Shown here in pieces: positions 9,622-16,815 of a DNA stretch of 64,000 nt; the stretch's first letter is position 1, and each line of letters starts with the position of its first letter. The DNA comes from Psychrobacillus sp. OK028 (GTDB taxonomy: Bacteria; Bacillota; Bacilli; Bacillales_A; Planococcaceae). The position numbers and the translations under genes were made by a program. The stretch lies in the NCBI RefSeq assembly GCF_900103605.1, contig NZ_FNHY01000001.1:558001-622000 (forward strand). The letters are read 5' to 3'. A model generated the notes under the pieces. That model was not told the DNA's origin, ran no database searches, and saw only the letters and a program-made list of their open reading frames with translations.

Positions 9622-10977
9622 ATGGCATTTGAAGGATTAGCTGAGCGACTCCAAGGTACACTTCAGAAAATCAAAGGTAAAGGGAAAGTTTCTGAAGCCG
9701 ATGTAAAAGAAATGATGAGAGAAGTTCGATATGCACTTCTAGAAGCAGACGTTAACTTAAAAGTAGTAAAAGAATTCGTCAAAAATGTATCGGCTCGTGC
9801 TGTTGGGCAAGACGTGATGAAGAGTTTAACACCTGGTCAACAGGTCGTTAAAATAGTTAAAGATGAATTGACCGAGTTAATGGGTGGAGAACAAAGCCAA
9901 ATTTCCTTCTCTACTAGACCTCCTACGGTTATTATGATGGTCGGTTTGCAAGGTGCAGGTAAAACAACAACAACTGGGAAATTAGCTAATATTCTGCGTA
10001 AAAAATATAATAAAAAGCCATTATTAGTTGCTGCAGATATCTATAGACCTGCAGCTGTTCAACAGTTGCAAACTATAGGGAAACAGCTTTCTTTACCTGT
10101 GTTCGCATTAGGAACAGAAATTTCACCTGTCGAAATTGTCAAACAGGCGATGGAGCAAGCAAAGGAAGAGCATCATGATGTAGTTATTATAGATACTGCA
10201 GGACGTCTTCATATTGATGAAACACTTATGCAGGAGTTAAAGGATATTCGTGCGATTAAAGAGCCTGATGAGGTGTTTTTAGTTGTAGATGCAATGACTG
10301 GACAGGATGCAGTCAATGTAGCGAATAACTTTAATGAAGCTATAGGCATTACTGGTGTCGTATTAACGAAGTTAGATGGAGATACACGCGGTGGTGCTGC
10401 ACTATCTATTCGCTCCGTTACTCAAAAACCGATTAAATTTGTCGGGATGGGAGAAAAAATGGATGCGTTGGAGCCTTTCCACCCGGAACGAATGGCTTCC
10501 CGAATTTTAGGTATGGGCGATATGATGTCACTGATCGAAAAAGCGCAGTCAAATGTTGATGAAGAACGTGCGAAGGAATTAGAAGAAAAATTTCGCACGC
10601 AGAGTTTTACATTCGATGATTTCCTAGAGCAAATTGGCCAAGTGAAACAAATGGGTCCATTAGATGAAATTCTAAAGATGCTTCCAGGTGCAGGTAAAAT
10701 CAAAGGATTGGAAAATGCAAAGGTTGATGAAAAGCAGATGGATCGTGTAGAAGCCATCATTTATTCCATGACTACGCAAGAAAAAACAACTCCTGAGATT
10801 ATTAATGGACCAAGAAAAAAGAGAATCGCTAAAGGTTCAGGTACATCTATTCAAGATATAAACAGATTATTGAAACAATTTGAAGACATGAAAAAAATGA
10901 TGAAACAAATGACCAATATGCAACAAAAAGGCAAGAAAAAGATGAAAATGCCTGGTCTCGATTCATTGTTTAAGTAA
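9622..10977 (+). CDS. ffh: Signal recognition particle protein Ffh
   Basis: Ffh binds the SRP RNA and nascent signal sequences and partners FtsY to target membrane proteins. The 451-residue protein has the N domain, the GTPase G domain with G1 GLQGAGKTTT at residues 108-117, then DIYRPAA, DTAGR and TKLDGD, and a methionine-rich M domain. The tail, from about residue 415, contains clustered Met and Lys residues (MKKMMKQM) typical of signal-sequence binding. The ribosome site GGAGGAG is strong. It shares a promoter with ylxM and is followed by the strong rpsP promoter. The SRP RNA gene is not in this window. Confidence 0.97.
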   Translation: MAFEGLAERLQGTLQKIKGKGKVSEADVKEMMREVRYALLEADVNLKVVKEFVKNVSARAVGQDVMKSLTPGQQVVKIVKDELTELMGGEQSQISFSTRPPTVIMMVGLQGAGKTTTTGKLANILRKKYNKKPLLVAADIYRPAAVQQLQTIGKQLSLPVFALGTEISPVEIVKQAMEQAKEEHHDVVIIDTAGRLHIDETLMQELKDIRAIKEPDEVFLVVDAMTGQDAVNVANNFNEAIGITGVVLTKLDGDTRGGAALSIRSVTQKPIKFVGMGEKMDALEPFHPERMASRILGMGDMMSLIEKAQSNVDEERAKELEEKFRTQSFTFDDFLEQIGQVKQMGPLDEILKMLPGAGKIKGLENAKVDEKQMDRVEAIIYSMTTQEKTTPEIINGPRKKRIAKGSGTSIQDINRLLKQFEDMKKMMKQMTNMQQKGKKKMKMPGLDSLFK

Positions 10978-11015
10978 TTCTTCACTAAAAAATATAAGGT
11001 GTTAAGAAAAAATAC

Positions 11016-11044
11016 TTTACAAACAAATAAAAGCTTGATAATAT
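11016..11044 (+). promoter_or_regulatory. Strong sigma-A promoter of rpsP
   Basis: TTTACA (11016-11021), 17-base spacer, TAATAT (11039-11044) with an extended -10 TGA directly in front. The leader to rpsP is about 30 bases. Quality and position fit a highly expressed ribosomal protein operon. Confidence 0.78.
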
Positions 11045-11081
11045 ATTATCTTGTGTGAAACTATTCGGAGGTGCAATGAAA

Positions 11082-11354
11082 ATGGCAGTTAAAATTCGTT
11101 TAAAACGTATCGGAGCAAAAAAAGCTCCTTTCTATCGTATTGTAGTAGCAGACGCTCGCTCACCACGTGATGGTCGTCAAATCGAAACAGTAGGTACTTA
11201 TAATCCACTTACTAAACCAGCTGAAGTTAAAATTAACGAAGAATTAGCGTTAAAATGGCTTCAAGACGGTGCGAAACCATCTGATACAGTACGTAACTTG
11301 TTCTCAGAACAAGGAATTATGGAAAAATTCCATAACGCAAAACTCGGCAAATAA
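11082..11354 (+). CDS. rpsP: 30S ribosomal protein S16
   Basis: S16 is an assembly protein of the 30S body. The start at 11082 gives [11 protein letters not shown] and a 90-residue product as in other Bacilli; in-frame upstream starts at 11055 and 11076 lie before or only 2 bases after the GGAGGTG ribosome site. Conserved features are the YRIVVAD strand, the GTYNP turn and the LF..GIMEKFH C-terminal region. It is the first gene of the rpsP-khpA unit, which ends in a terminator; rimM and trmD, usually co-transcribed, are separated here by two repeat elements. Confidence 0.97.
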   Translation: MAVKIRLKRIGAKKAPFYRIVVADARSPRDGRQIETVGTYNPLTKPAEVKINEELALKWLQDGAKPSDTVRNLFSEQGIMEKFHNAKLGK

Positions 11355-11368
11355 TCGGAGGGGACAAT

Positions 11369-11602
11369 GTGAAGCAGCTGATCGAAGCAATCGTTAAACC
11401 GATAGTTGATTATCCAGAAAATGTGAAGGTTGAAAAAGAAGAGAGTGTAAACCGTATAGTTTATAAACTTTCTGTTCATCCTGAAGATATGGGAAAAGTA
11501 ATTGGCAAACAAGGGCGTGTCGCGAAAGCAATTCGTACAATTGTTTACTCAGCAGCAGGCAGTCACCAAAAGAAAAAAACATATGTCGACATATTAGATT
11601 AA
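11369..11602 (+). CDS. khpA: KH-domain RNA-binding protein KhpA (YlqC)
   Basis: KhpA is a small single-KH-domain RNA-binding protein that in Firmicutes works with KhpB and affects cell-size and division-related mRNAs. This 77-residue copy shows the KH GXXG loop as GKQG in VIGKQGRVAKAIR. Translation begins at a GTG (11369), 5 bases after GGAGGGG; the ATG that overlaps it is out of frame. It follows rpsP by 14 bases. Its stop codon lies within the stem of the terminator that ends this unit. Confidence 0.93.
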   Translation: MKQLIEAIVKPIVDYPENVKVEKEESVNRIVYKLSVHPEDMGKVIGKQGRVAKAIRTIVYSAAGSHQKKKTYVDILD

Positions 11603-11630
11603 AGGAAGAACAATTTGTTCTTCCTTTTTT
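11601..11630 (+). terminator. Intrinsic terminator after khpA
   Basis: Perfect stem AAAGGAAGAAC paired to GTTCTTCCTTT around an AATT-containing loop, running into a T tract. It starts within the khpA stop codon and ends the rpsP-khpA transcript. Confidence 0.88.
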
Positions 11631-11688
11631 GATAGGTAATTATTCAGCTTGTTTGGTATTAATAAGAATTGAATAGAACAGTAATCCT

Positions 11689-11806
11689 GTTGATTTCCGT
11701 TTCAGGTGATCGCTTTCCGCGGGCGTTGCCTCAGCCTCCTCGCTGCGCTGCGGGGTCTTCGACTAACGCTTTTCCCGCTGGAGTCGCCACCTTGCACTGC
11801 AATCAA
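11689..11806 (-). repeat. Palindromic repeat element, copy C
   Basis: Full-length copy in inverted orientation, with ends GTTGATT and AATCAA. Read on the minus strand the inner arms are AGGTGG and TCACCT (one G-U pair), and the next arms are GCGTT and AACGC, again complementary but unlike the other copies. The CGACTCC and GGAAAGCG motifs are intact. It forms a head-to-head pair with copy D, 225 bases downstream. Confidence 0.88.
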
Positions 11807-11854
11807 TAAAGTGAGTGGTACTCAACTTTTTAATTGAGCAAAACTTATTGCTAA

Positions 11855-11932
11855 GATAAAAAAATTGCACTAATTTTTAGTAACTCAAATTACTTATAAT
11901 CTTTTATGAATTATAAAGGCTATCCCATGATA
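11855..11932 (+). repeat. AT-rich repeat shared with 14222-14302
   Basis: Inside the C-D spacer, a segment centred on TAACTCAAATTACTT (11881-11895) recurs at 14251-14265, with recognisable similarity for about 75 bases on either side (GATAAAA before; GAATTATAAA after). It has no coding potential. It seems to travel with the palindromic elements rather than to be a gene remnant. The rest of the 573-base gap between khpA and rimM holds only copies C and D. Confidence 0.65.
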
Positions 11933-12030
11933 GAGGAAAAAAGAGACCTAAAATTTATTCGATGAAGAAACAGATTTACGACTAATATAGGTGTTTTAGT
12001 ATTTAACTTTCTTTATATTTAGGGAATATT

Positions 12031-12134
12031 GTTGAATGTAGCGCAGGTCGGCGACTCCTGTGGGAGAGCACGAGGGAGAGACTACAGGCTCGAGCCGTGC
12101 CCACGGAAAGCGTCCGACCGGAGCTACAATCAAC
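12031..12134 (+). repeat. Palindromic repeat element, copy D (variant)
   Basis: Shorter variant whose two ends, GTTGAATGTAGC and GCTACAATCAAC, are complementary at 11 of 12 positions. Inner arms are GGTCGG/CCGACC, then GTGGG/CCCAC (where most other copies have GCGGG/CCCGC), then GCACG/CGTGC. The central loop is reduced. It lies 42 bases upstream of the rimM TTG start, so it would be part of the mRNA leader if transcription comes from upstream. Confidence 0.85.
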
Positions 12135-12175
12135 TGGATATATAAGTTTATGTTTTGAACTAGGAGGTAATCTTA

Positions 12176-12694
12176 TTGGAATGGTTTAATGTAGGGAAAA
12201 TCGTAAATACGCATGGTATTTGGGGAGAGGTTCGTGTAATCTCCACAACAGACTTTGCAGAAGAACGCTACGAGGTTGGAAGTGAACTAGCTTTACATAA
12301 AGCGGATGGTTCTAAACCAATAATGGTTAAAGTGGCAAGTCATCGTCAGCACAAGAATTTTGATTTATTAACCTTTGAAGGATACTCCTTGCTGAAGGAT
12401 GTAGAAGCATTTCGAGATGCAATTTTAAAGGTCTCTGAAAAAAATCTTTCCGAGTTAGAAGAAAATGAGTTCTATTTTCACGAAATAATAGGCTGTACAG
12501 TAGTATCTACTGAGGGTGAAATGATTGGAACGATAACAGAAATTATTCAAACAGGTGCTAATGACGTTTGGGCAGTACGACCGGAAAAAGGAAAAAAAGA
12601 TCACTATATTCCATATATTGAGGACGTAGTGAAATCAGTTGATATTGAAAACAAGAAAATTACAATTGAAGTATTGGATGGTTTGTTATCATGA
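12176..12694 (+). CDS. rimM: Ribosome maturation factor RimM
   Basis: RimM binds S19 and assists maturation of the 30S head and 16S rRNA 3' domain. The 172-residue protein has the N-terminal beta-barrel domain starting [17 protein letters not shown] and the C-terminal PRC-barrel with [10 protein letters not shown] and GANDVW, both family hallmarks. The start is a TTG at 12176, 7 bases after TAGGAGGT; no better codon is near. The stop overlaps the trmD start by 4 bases (ATGA), indicating translational coupling. No clear promoter is seen between repeat copy D and the gene. Confidence 0.96.
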   Translation: MEWFNVGKIVNTHGIWGEVRVISTTDFAEERYEVGSELALHKADGSKPIMVKVASHRQHKNFDLLTFEGYSLLKDVEAFRDAILKVSEKNLSELEENEFYFHEIIGCTVVSTEGEMIGTITEIIQTGANDVWAVRPEKGKKDHYIPYIEDVVKSVDIENKKITIEVLDGLLS

Positions 12695-13422
12695 TGAATA
12701 TTCACATTCTGTCTCTTTTTCCTGAAATGTTTTCGGGTGTATTTAACTCATCCATTTTGAAAAAGGCGCAAGAGAAGAATGAAGTAGCTATAAATGTAGT
12801 AAATTTTCGAGATTACGCAGGTAATAAACATCATCAAGTAGATGACTACCCTTACGGTGGAGGTGCGGGTATGGTATTAAAGCCAGAGCCTATTTTTAAT
12901 GCCGTTGAAGCTCTTCCACCGAGTCAAGGTAAAACAAGACGTATTATTCTGTTATGTCCCCAGGGAGAGCGATTTACGCAGAAAAAAGCGGAGGAACTTG
13001 CACAGGAAGAAGAACTTGTTTTTATTTGTGGTCATTATGAGGGCTATGATGAACGAATTCGAGAGCATTTAGTGACGGATGAAATTTCCATAGGAGATTT
13101 TATTTTAACGGGTGGAGAACTTGCAGCTATGACGGTTGTGGATAGTGTTGTGAGATTATTGCCTAATGTTTTGGGCAATGCAGAATCGCATGAAAAAGAT
13201 TCTTTTTCTACAGGTTTATTGGAGCATCCTCATTATACTCGTCCAGTTGAATTTCGAGGCTTTAAAGTACCAGAAGTATTAATGTCTGGAAACCATGCCG
13301 CAATTGAGAAGTGGCGCAAAGAGCAGTCTTTAAAAAGAACACTCACGCGCAGACCAGATTTATTGGAGCAGATCGTATTAACATCGGATGAGGAACGTCT
13401 GTTAAAAGAAATAAAAAGGTGA
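12691..13422 (+). CDS. trmD: tRNA (guanine-N1)-methyltransferase TrmD
   Basis: TrmD methylates G37 of tRNAs next to the anticodon using S-adenosylmethionine, preventing +1 frameshifting. The 243-residue protein contains the SPOUT-knot motifs: YPYGGGAGM near residue 53, [16 protein letters not shown] near 113 and [13 protein letters not shown] near 131. A second in-frame ATG follows immediately, so the true start may be 12691 or 12694. It overlaps rimM by 4 bases. Downstream, a decayed repeat fragment and a separate promoter with leader precede rplS. Confidence 0.97.
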   Translation: MMNIHILSLFPEMFSGVFNSSILKKAQEKNEVAINVVNFRDYAGNKHHQVDDYPYGGGAGMVLKPEPIFNAVEALPPSQGKTRRIILLCPQGERFTQKKAEELAQEEELVFICGHYEGYDERIREHLVTDEISIGDFILTGGELAAMTVVDSVVRLLPNVLGNAESHEKDSFSTGLLEHPHYTRPVEFRGFKVPEVLMSGNHAAIEKWRKEQSLKRTLTRRPDLLEQIVLTSDEERLLKEIKR

Positions 13423-13451
13423 GTCAATTTCATATTTATTTTTCAATTTTA

Positions 13452-13502
13452 TGAGAGACTACAGGCTCGAGTCGTGCCTGCAGAAAACCTCCATCTAGAG
13501 CG
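13452..13502 (+). repeat. Degenerate palindromic repeat fragment E
   Basis: Matches the central and right part of copy D (GAGAGACTACAGGCTCGAG, then CGTGCC) with decay afterwards; the left third is missing. It retains the same downstream AT-rich flank that follows copy H, which confirms its origin. Confidence 0.7.
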
Positions 13503-13530
13503 AAAATAAATTTTTTTAGGTTTCATTATG

Positions 13531-13585
13531 TAATATGCTTTTATGAAATTAATTCGATAGTAAATTCATAAATAATTATTGCAAC
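13531..13585 (+). repeat. AT-rich flank shared with 40482-40536
   Basis: The block starting TAATATGCTTTTATGAAA and ending TTATTGCAA aligns without gaps to the block after repeat copy H, with the same 45-base distance between these two anchors. Its last bases supply the -35 (TTGCAA) of the rplS promoter. Confidence 0.7.
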
Positions 13586-13607
13586 CACTCATTAGTTGTG
13601 TTATATT
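13579..13607 (+). promoter_or_regulatory. Sigma-A promoter of rplS
   Basis: TTGCAA (13579-13584), 17-base spacer, TATATT (13602-13607) preceded by TGT, an extended -10. Transcription should start near 13614, at the foot of the first leader hairpin. Confidence 0.75.
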
Positions 13608-13613
13608 TTACTA

Positions 13614-13690
13614 TGTACTTTTATGAAAAGTACTGATTTTGGGTGTTCCGCTGCAACAGCAACTGTGTGTAAGAGCATTCTACAGAAGGA
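13614..13690 (+). ncRNA. Candidate L19 autoregulatory leader
   Basis: The rplS leader contains a perfect hairpin GTACTTTT-ATG-AAAAGTAC (13615-13633), then TTCCGCTGCAACAGC with a CTG/CAG stem and a conserved-looking GTAAGAGCAT just before the ribosome site. Low-GC Gram-positives carry a known L19 leader at this position that regulates rplS. Identification rests on position, size and the TTCCGCTG and GTAAGAGCAT segments as I remember them, not on a covariance-model search. Confidence 0.6.
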
Positions 13691-13699
13691 GAGAAAATG

Positions 13700-14044
13700 A
13701 TGCAAAACATTATTTCAGAAATCACTAAAGAACAATTACGTTCAGACCTTCCTACTTTCCGTCCTGGTGACACAGTTCGTGTTCACGTTAAGGTTGTTGA
13801 GGGAACTCGCGAACGTATCCAAATGTACGAAGGAGTTGTAATTAAACGTCGTGGTGGCGGAATTAGCGAAACTTTCACAGTTCGTAAAATTTCATCCGGT
13901 GTTGGTGTTGAACGTACATTCCCTGTACACACACCAAAAATTGCAAACTTAGAAGTTATCCGTCGTGGTAAAGTTCGTCGTGCTAAATTGTACTACTTAC
14001 GTGACCTACGTGGTAAAGCAGCTCGTATTAAAGAGCGTCGTTAA
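13700..14044 (+). CDS. rplS: 50S ribosomal protein L19
   Basis: L19 sits at the 30S-50S interface. Of two adjacent ATGs, 13700 is preferred because it is 8 bases from AAGGAG and gives [13 protein letters not shown]; the product is 114 residues. Conserved stretches include [23 protein letters not shown] and RRAKLYYLR. Unlike many Bacilli, where rimM-trmD-rplS are tightly packed, here 277 bases, a promoter and a structured leader separate it from trmD, so expression can be set independently. A strong terminator follows. Confidence 0.97.
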   Translation: MQNIISEITKEQLRSDLPTFRPGDTVRVHVKVVEGTRERIQMYEGVVIKRRGGGISETFTVRKISSGVGVERTFPVHTPKIANLEVIRRGKVRRAKLYYLRDLRGKAARIKERR

Positions 14045-14055
14045 TAGTAAAAGCA

Positions 14056-14100
14056 AATGTTGTAGCGAAAGTGTTTTCACTTTTGCTACGACATTTTTTT
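14056..14100 (+). terminator. Intrinsic terminator after rplS
   Basis: An 18-bp stem with two G-U pairs (AATGTTGTAGCG... with ...TGCTACGACATT), a TTTT loop and a following run of seven T. It ends the rplS transcript. Confidence 0.93.
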
Positions 14101-14164
14101 ATGCTTTAGAATACAATAAAATCTTTGCTATGTGGATAATTGTTTACAAGTGATTCTTTCTAAA

Positions 14165-14302
14165 AACTCCAGCGTCTAGCCCGCATGAGCTGCTTCAGAA
14201 TTGCAAATAAAGGCTCGTTGAGATAAAAAGGTTGGCATAATTTTAATGTCTAACTCAAATTACTTGTAATCCTTTTGAATTATAAATGTTATTTAATAAT
14301 AG
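14165..14302 (+). repeat. Degenerate repeat material between rplS and lepB
   Basis: The 441-base gap between rplS and lepB contains a short remnant with ACTCCAGCGTCTAGC (from 14166), resembling the conserved corner of the palindromic elements. From 14222 comes the AT-rich block also found at 11855. From 14303 to 14428 I see only AT-rich sequence without a gene or structured element. Confidence 0.5.
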
Positions 14303-14428
14303 ATTGACTATATCTCTAAAAACATTTTAAATTAATGGAATTTATATTAAATGCACATAATAGATTCATTAAAAGGATTTTTTTATTTAACGAAAAACAC
14401 AAACAACGAGAAAAATGGACAATAGTTT

Positions 14429-14457
14429 TTGCTTGAAAAGAGTTTTCCTTGTACAAT
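14429..14457 (+). promoter_or_regulatory. Probable sigma-A promoter of lepB
   Basis: TTGCTT (14429-14434), 17-base spacer, TACAAT (14452-14457). It is placed 28 bases before the lepB start, with a terminator after the preceding gene. Confidence 0.6.
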
Positions 14458-14485
14458 AAAGACAATAACCAAAGGGGGCAAATGG

Positions 14486-15046
14486 ATGGAACAAGTAAAA
14501 AAAGAAAAGAATGAATTATGGGAGTGGTCAAAAGCTCTATTAATTGCTTTTGGGCTAGCAGCAATAATTCGCTTCTTTTTATTTACACCAATCGTAGTAG
14601 ACGGAGAATCGATGATGCCTACTTTAAAAAATGGGGATCGAATGGTTGTTAACAAAATCGGCTATATGGTTGGAGAACCAGACCGCTTTGATATAGTTGT
14701 ATTTCATGCACCCGAACAAAAAAATTACATAAAGCGTGTAATAGGGCTCCCTGGTGATACGGTAGAGTATAAAAATGATCAGTTATTGGTTAACGGAGAA
14801 GCTGTGAAGGAGCCTTATTTAGCTCAATATAAAAGTGAGATAGCAGAAGGTACACTTACCGATGATTTCACTTTAGAAGAAATTACTCAGAAGAAAGTAA
14901 TTCCTGAAGGTTACATTTTTGTTATGGGAGATAACCGAAGATATAGTAAGGATAGTCGACATATTGGCTTAGTTGCTATTGATGAAGTTATTGGAAATAC
15001 AAATATTGTTTTTTGGCCTCTGAATGAAATTGGTTTTGTTAAGTAA
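14486..15046 (+). CDS. lepB: Type I signal peptidase
   Basis: This membrane-anchored serine peptidase removes signal peptides from exported preproteins at the outer membrane face. The 186-residue protein has one N-terminal transmembrane helix (about residues 15-34) and is of the SipS/SipT type. The nucleophile Ser42 lies in GESMMPT and the general base Lys83 in [22 protein letters not shown] follows. The start at 14486 lies 7 bases after GGGGG; the in-frame ATG 57 bases earlier would add an extra cytoplasmic stretch and overlaps the promoter. It is followed after 14 bases by rbgA. Confidence 0.95.
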   Translation: MEQVKKEKNELWEWSKALLIAFGLAAIIRFFLFTPIVVDGESMMPTLKNGDRMVVNKIGYMVGEPDRFDIVVFHAPEQKNYIKRVIGLPGDTVEYKNDQLLVNGEAVKEPYLAQYKSEIAEGTLTDDFTLEEITQKKVIPEGYIFVMGDNRRYSKDSRHIGLVAIDEVIGNTNIVFWPLNEIGFVK

Positions 15047-15060
15047 ATAGGAGGTACGCA

Positions 15061-15912
15061 ATGACGATTCAATGGTTTCCTGGTCATATGGCCAAAGCAA
15101 GAAGAGAAGTAACTGAAAACTTAAAATTAGTGGATATTGTTTTCGAATTAATCGATGCACGTTTACCGCTATCTTCTAGAAATCCAATGATTGATGATGT
15201 GATACATCAGAAAACGAGATTACTCATACTCAATAAAATGGATATGGCAGATGAATCACAAACTAAAAAATGGATTGCTTATTTCGAGGAAAAAGGGCAT
15301 CCTGCAGTAGCGATTAACTCTTTAGAAGGAAAAGGGCTCCAAACTGTATTTAAGGCAGCAAAAGAGCTATTAAAGCCTAAATGGGACCGCATGAAGGACA
15401 GAGGCATAAAACCTAGAGCGATACGTGCAATGATTGTTGGTATACCGAATGTGGGCAAATCAACTTTGATTAACCGATTTGCAAAGAAAAACATTGCGAG
15501 AACTGGTAATACACCGGGTGTCACGAAAAAACAGCAATGGATCAAAGTTGAAAAAGAAATTGAATTATTAGACACACCTGGTATTCTGTGGCCAAAATTC
15601 GAGGATCAACAAGTCGGCTATAAACTTGCCCTAACTGGTGCGATAAAAGATGCAGTAATAAATATGGAAGATTTAGCAGTGTACGGCTTAAACTTCTTGC
15701 AGGACCACTATCCAAAACGGATGGAAGAGCGGTATCAATTAAAAGAGATCAGCGAAGATTTAGTAGAAACATTTGACCATATTGGAAAGCTAAGACGATG
15801 TTATACAAACGGTACCGAAATAGATTATGATCAAGTTTCTGAACTGATAGTTAGAGACGTCCGAAATCTAAATTTAGGTAGATTAACATTTGATTTTGTG
15901 GAAGAATATTAA
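15061..15912 (+). CDS. rbgA: Ribosome biogenesis GTPase RbgA (YlqF)
   Basis: RbgA is a circularly permuted GTPase needed for a late step of 50S assembly, including incorporation of L16. In its 283 residues the G4 motif NKMD (58-61) precedes G1 GIPNVGKS (127-134) and G3 DTPG (about 171), the diagnostic permuted order. The N-terminus [11 protein letters not shown] is typical. AGGAGGT lies just upstream of the ATG. It is co-transcribed with lepB and ends at a terminator. Confidence 0.96.
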   Translation: MTIQWFPGHMAKARREVTENLKLVDIVFELIDARLPLSSRNPMIDDVIHQKTRLLILNKMDMADESQTKKWIAYFEEKGHPAVAINSLEGKGLQTVFKAAKELLKPKWDRMKDRGIKPRAIRAMIVGIPNVGKSTLINRFAKKNIARTGNTPGVTKKQQWIKVEKEIELLDTPGILWPKFEDQQVGYKLALTGAIKDAVINMEDLAVYGLNFLQDHYPKRMEERYQLKEISEDLVETFDHIGKLRRCYTNGTEIDYDQVSELIVRDVRNLNLGRLTFDFVEEY

Positions 15913-15923
15913 ACTGTCTTGAT

Positions 15924-15955
15924 ACCCTTTTTGCCAACTGGTAAAAAGGGTTTTA
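15924..15955 (+). terminator. Intrinsic terminator after rbgA
   Basis: ACCCTTTTT pairs with AAAAAGGGT, with an additional CC/GG pair inside, followed by TTTTAT. The loop is ACT-containing. It separates lepB-rbgA from rnhB. Confidence 0.85.
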
Positions 15956-16031
15956 TCCTTTCTAAAGCATGTGAAATTATTCAATTAAATACAAATTTAC
16001 CGATACATAGATTAAGTTATAGAAAGATGAT

Positions 16032-16811
16032 GTGAATAAAATGTTAAGTTTAAAAGAGATAAAAGAAAAACTAGAGCAATCAACAGGGGAAGAATCTTGG
16101 ATAACAGAGTTAGAGAAGGATGAACGGGTTGGTGCTCGAAAGCTATGGACAAGCTGGAAAAGAAAACAACAGCTTACCTTATTAGAGCTTCAAGCACATG
16201 AAGAAAAAATAAAATTTGATAGAAGTTATTGCTCACAGAACAATGATTTAGTGGCCGGAGTAGATGAAGCTGGTAGGGGCCCGCTTGCTGGACCAGTAGT
16301 GACAGCAGCTGTAATCCTACCAAATTATATAAAAGAACTAGTTGGCTTAAATGATTCAAAACAATTGTCTAGAAATAAACGAGATGAACTAGCAGTAATG
16401 ATTAAAAAGCATGCAATCGCATACAGTATCCACTTTCAATCTGTCCAAAAAATAGATGAACTGAATATTTATGAAGCAACGAGACAATCGATGACTGAGG
16501 TAGTTTTAAACTTAAAAATAAGACCAAATGTAGTATTGGCGGATGCCATGAAACTACCGATTGACATCGAAACCCATTCCATCATAAAAGGTGATGCAAA
16601 AAGCTTGGCTATTGCAGCAGCATCCATATTAGCAAAAACGGCTCGAGACGAATACATGGATCAGTTACACGAGCAATTCCCAATGTATTTCTTTAACAAA
16701 CATGCAGGCTATGGAACAAAGCAGCATATCGAAATGATTGAGCAATATGGTCCAACCCAGCATCACCGAAAAACATTCGAACCGATCAAATCCATCTTAA
16801 GAATGAGGTGA
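16032..16811 (+). CDS. rnhB: Ribonuclease HII
   Basis: RNase HII removes ribonucleotides and RNA from RNA-DNA hybrids. The 259-residue protein has an N-terminal extension of about 70 residues, as in B. subtilis. The catalytic domain begins at VAGVDEAGRGPLAGP with Asp78 and Glu79; DAM near 171 and IIKGDAKS near 188 supply further acidic residues. The start is uncertain: GTG 16032 is used, but ATG 16041 also fits because the ribosome site (AGAAAG) is weak. ylqG starts 4 bases after its stop, so these genes are joined in one transcript. Confidence 0.95.
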   Translation: MNKMLSLKEIKEKLEQSTGEESWITELEKDERVGARKLWTSWKRKQQLTLLELQAHEEKIKFDRSYCSQNNDLVAGVDEAGRGPLAGPVVTAAVILPNYIKELVGLNDSKQLSRNKRDELAVMIKKHAIAYSIHFQSVQKIDELNIYEATRQSMTEVVLNLKIRPNVVLADAMKLPIDIETHSIIKGDAKSLAIAAASILAKTARDEYMDQLHEQFPMYFFNKHAGYGTKQHIEMIEQYGPTQHHRKTFEPIKSILRMR

Positions 16812-16815
16812 TAAC

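Noticed and set aside
14303-14428. RNA gene in the rplS-lepB gap
   Set aside because: The sequence is AT-rich without tRNA-like arms, strong stems or a dedicated promoter-terminator pair.
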